Assembly (NCBI GenBank): GCA_963757115.1
Contig: CAVWQV010000017.1
Span: forward strand, 1-64,000
Source: CAVWQV01 sp963757115
GTDB lineage: Bacteria; Pseudomonadota; Alphaproteobacteria; Acetobacterales; Acetobacteraceae
Direction of reading: 5' to 3'
DNA length: 64,000 nucleotides
Both the position numbers and the translations under genes were made by a program. This document shows, piece after piece, positions 62,722 through 64,000 of this stretch. The notes below the pieces were generated by a model. It saw only the letters and a list, made by a program, of their open reading frames with translations. It ran no database searches and was not told the DNA's origin. Numbering within the stretch: the first letter of the stretch is position 1; every line of letters starts with the position of its first letter.

Positions 62722-63976
62722 CGCCAGCGACATCGGCACGCGCGACAACTGAGCTCATTGAGCAGTTCGAGCAACTGGCAGTGATTAACTCGGATCCGGA
62801 CGCTGGGGGCATCACGCGGAGGTGTTCACCGCGGAATACATGGCCGCAACGACCGCGTCGCAGGGTTGATGACGGATGCCGGCTTGAGCGTGAGAGTCGA
62901 CTCGTTCGGCAACCTCTGGGGAACCCTTGTGGGGGACGAAGCGGGCGCCCGGCGGTGCTCACCGGATCGCACATCGACACGACACTGAACGCCGGCCGCT
63001 ACGACGGTGTGCTCGGAGTGCTTGGAGGGATTGAGGCGATCCGAAGACTCCGTGCCGATGGATACGAGCCGTGCGGTCAATTCAAGTCGTGTGCTTTGCC
63101 GGCGAAGAGCCGCGCTTCGGCTCTGGCTGCCTTGGAAGCCGCGCGATGATGGGGATGCTCTCGCGCCCGGATCTTGACGAAATGGGGACCGCGCCGGAAT
63201 CTCCATCGCGGAGGCGATGCGCAGCGTCGGGCTCGATCCCGACCGGATCGACGAGGCGTTGCTGGACCCGTCCGCCGTATATGCGTTTGTCGAGCTGCAC
63301 ATCGAGCAAGGGAACGTGCTCGAGGAACGGGGCTTCCCGATCGGCGTCGTCACGCACATCGCCGCACCGCACGACCTGCTCGTGTCGGTGACGGGAAGCG
63401 CCGCTCACGCAGGCGCAACCCCAATGGGCGCACGGCGGGACGCCCTGGCCTGTGCGGCTGAGATCGTTCTCGCGGTCGAGCGACTCGCGAGCCGGATCAC
63501 CCAGCGGCACGACCGTCGGCACGGTAGGCGTTGTCGAGGCTCGGCCCGGGGCAATCAACATTAGTGCCGGGAGAAGTCACGTTGCAGGTCGATATCCGGG
63601 ACCACGACAGCGCGGCTCGTACGGGCGTGGTCGACGATTTCGTCGCCTCTGCGCAAGCGATCGCGCGACGCCGGCGAGTCGACTACGAGATCACCACGAT
63701 CATCGAGGACAAGCCCGCCGCGTGCAACGCACCGTAGTGAGTGCGGCGCGGACGGCATGCGAACAGCTCGATGTTCCGTTCATCGAGATGGCCAGTGGCG
63801 CCTATCACGACGCGATGGTGCTGGGCGCGAAGATCCCGATGGGGATGATCTTCGTCCCAAGTCGAGGCGGGATCAGCCACTCGCCGCTGGAATACACCGC
63901 GCCGGAGGAGCTCGAGCGCGGCATCGATGCGCTAGCAGCGACATTGAGCATCCTCGCCGCCTCTTCTGACAACTGA
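62710..63976 (+). CDS. allC: Allantoate amidohydrolase-like M20 metallopeptidase (many frameshifts)
   Basis: Likely hydrolyses allantoate or a related N-carbamoyl amide in purine degradation. The ATG at 62710 overlaps the allE-like stop. Pieces: ELIEQFEQLAVINSDPDAGG; LSVRVDSFGNLWGTLVGDEA; the metal-binding VLTGSHIDTTLNAGRYDGVL; SIQVVCFAGEEPRFGSGCLG; AFVELHIEQGNVLEERGFPI; SVTGSAAHAGATPMGARRDA; VTLQVDIRDHDSAARTGVVD; and IEMASGAYHDAMVLGAKIPM, ending FVPSRGGISHSPLEYTAPEE. About 422 codons overall, the normal size, but at least seven single-base changes interrupt it. An N-carbamoyl-amino-acid hydrolase is the alternative; the allE-like neighbour favours allantoate. Confidence 0.78.
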
Positions 63977-64000
63977 GGTGAGCAGCAAGATCGTCATTGG

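Noticed and set aside
63978..64000. GTG start of a further gene at the right edge
   Set aside because: A GTG two bases after the allC-like stop could begin a gene, but only seven codons are visible and no ribosome site is clear.

Overview
The window is a 64 kb, GC-rich, densely coded chromosomal segment. It most likely comes from an alphaproteobacterium of the Rhodospirillales/Acetobacterales type. The main evidence is the tRNA-Leu, tig, clpP, clpX, lon order at the right, the cobS-cobT pair, the eukaryote-type NADP isocitrate dehydrogenase, the plant-type GshA, a J-domain protein next to BolA, and a tiny Cys-rich lipoprotein of a kind I associate with Acetobacteraceae. The placement is inference. 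I see no rRNA, CRISPR array, insertion sequence, phage gene or replication origin, and no stretch over 300 bases lacks a gene.

Layout. 1-7.3 kb holds housekeeping genes: the 5' end of a BTAD-type regulator, gshA, rsmE, ubiA, a protein methyltransferase, an amino-acid-binding periplasmic protein, pcm and a fatty-acid hydroxylase. 7.4-10 kb has a stress-like hydrophilic protein, inositol-phosphate synthase and a histidine phosphatase. 9.9-17.3 kb (minus strand) is a tightly overlapped surface-glycan operon of glycosyltransferases, methyltransferases, a GNAT protein, a sugar nucleotidyltransferase and a glycoside hydrolase. 17.3-21.7 kb has a HAD phosphatase, an FAH hydrolase, a cupin and a MoxR-ATPase/VWA pair. 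21.7-28.9 kb resumes the glycan theme with a three-domain methyltransferase/GT4/GT2 giant, an RgpF-like protein and a tandem glycosyltransferase. 29-41 kb covers envelope and stress functions (HtrA protease, large catalase, GMC oxidoreductase, HWE-type histidine kinase, universal stress protein), class I ribonucleotide reductase and a glycine-rich repeat protein. 41-57 kb holds alaS, icd, bolA, cobST, rpmB, a thiolase/DUF35 pair, an amine oxidase, an S49 protease and an IclR regulator. 57.5-62 kb is the tRNA-Leu/tig/clpP/clpX/lon block. After 62 kb come purine-catabolism genes (ureidoglycine aminohydrolase, allantoate amidohydrolase).

Most interesting observations: (1) the glycoside hydrolase at 13730-14617 has its TIM-barrel motifs in circularly permuted order. 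The usual second half, with both catalytic Glu residues, comes first, and the usual first half follows and ends exactly where the protein begins. (2) lon is cut after about 155 codons and joined directly to an allE-like gene. (3) At least eighteen genes, including essential ones, carry single-base frameshifts, and the density rises sharply after about 59.8 kb. This pattern fits consensus error in a low-quality assembly better than true gene decay, so frameshift calls should be read as provisional.

Where a frameshift breaks a gene, the coordinates give the whole reconstructed gene and the entry says where the frame changes.
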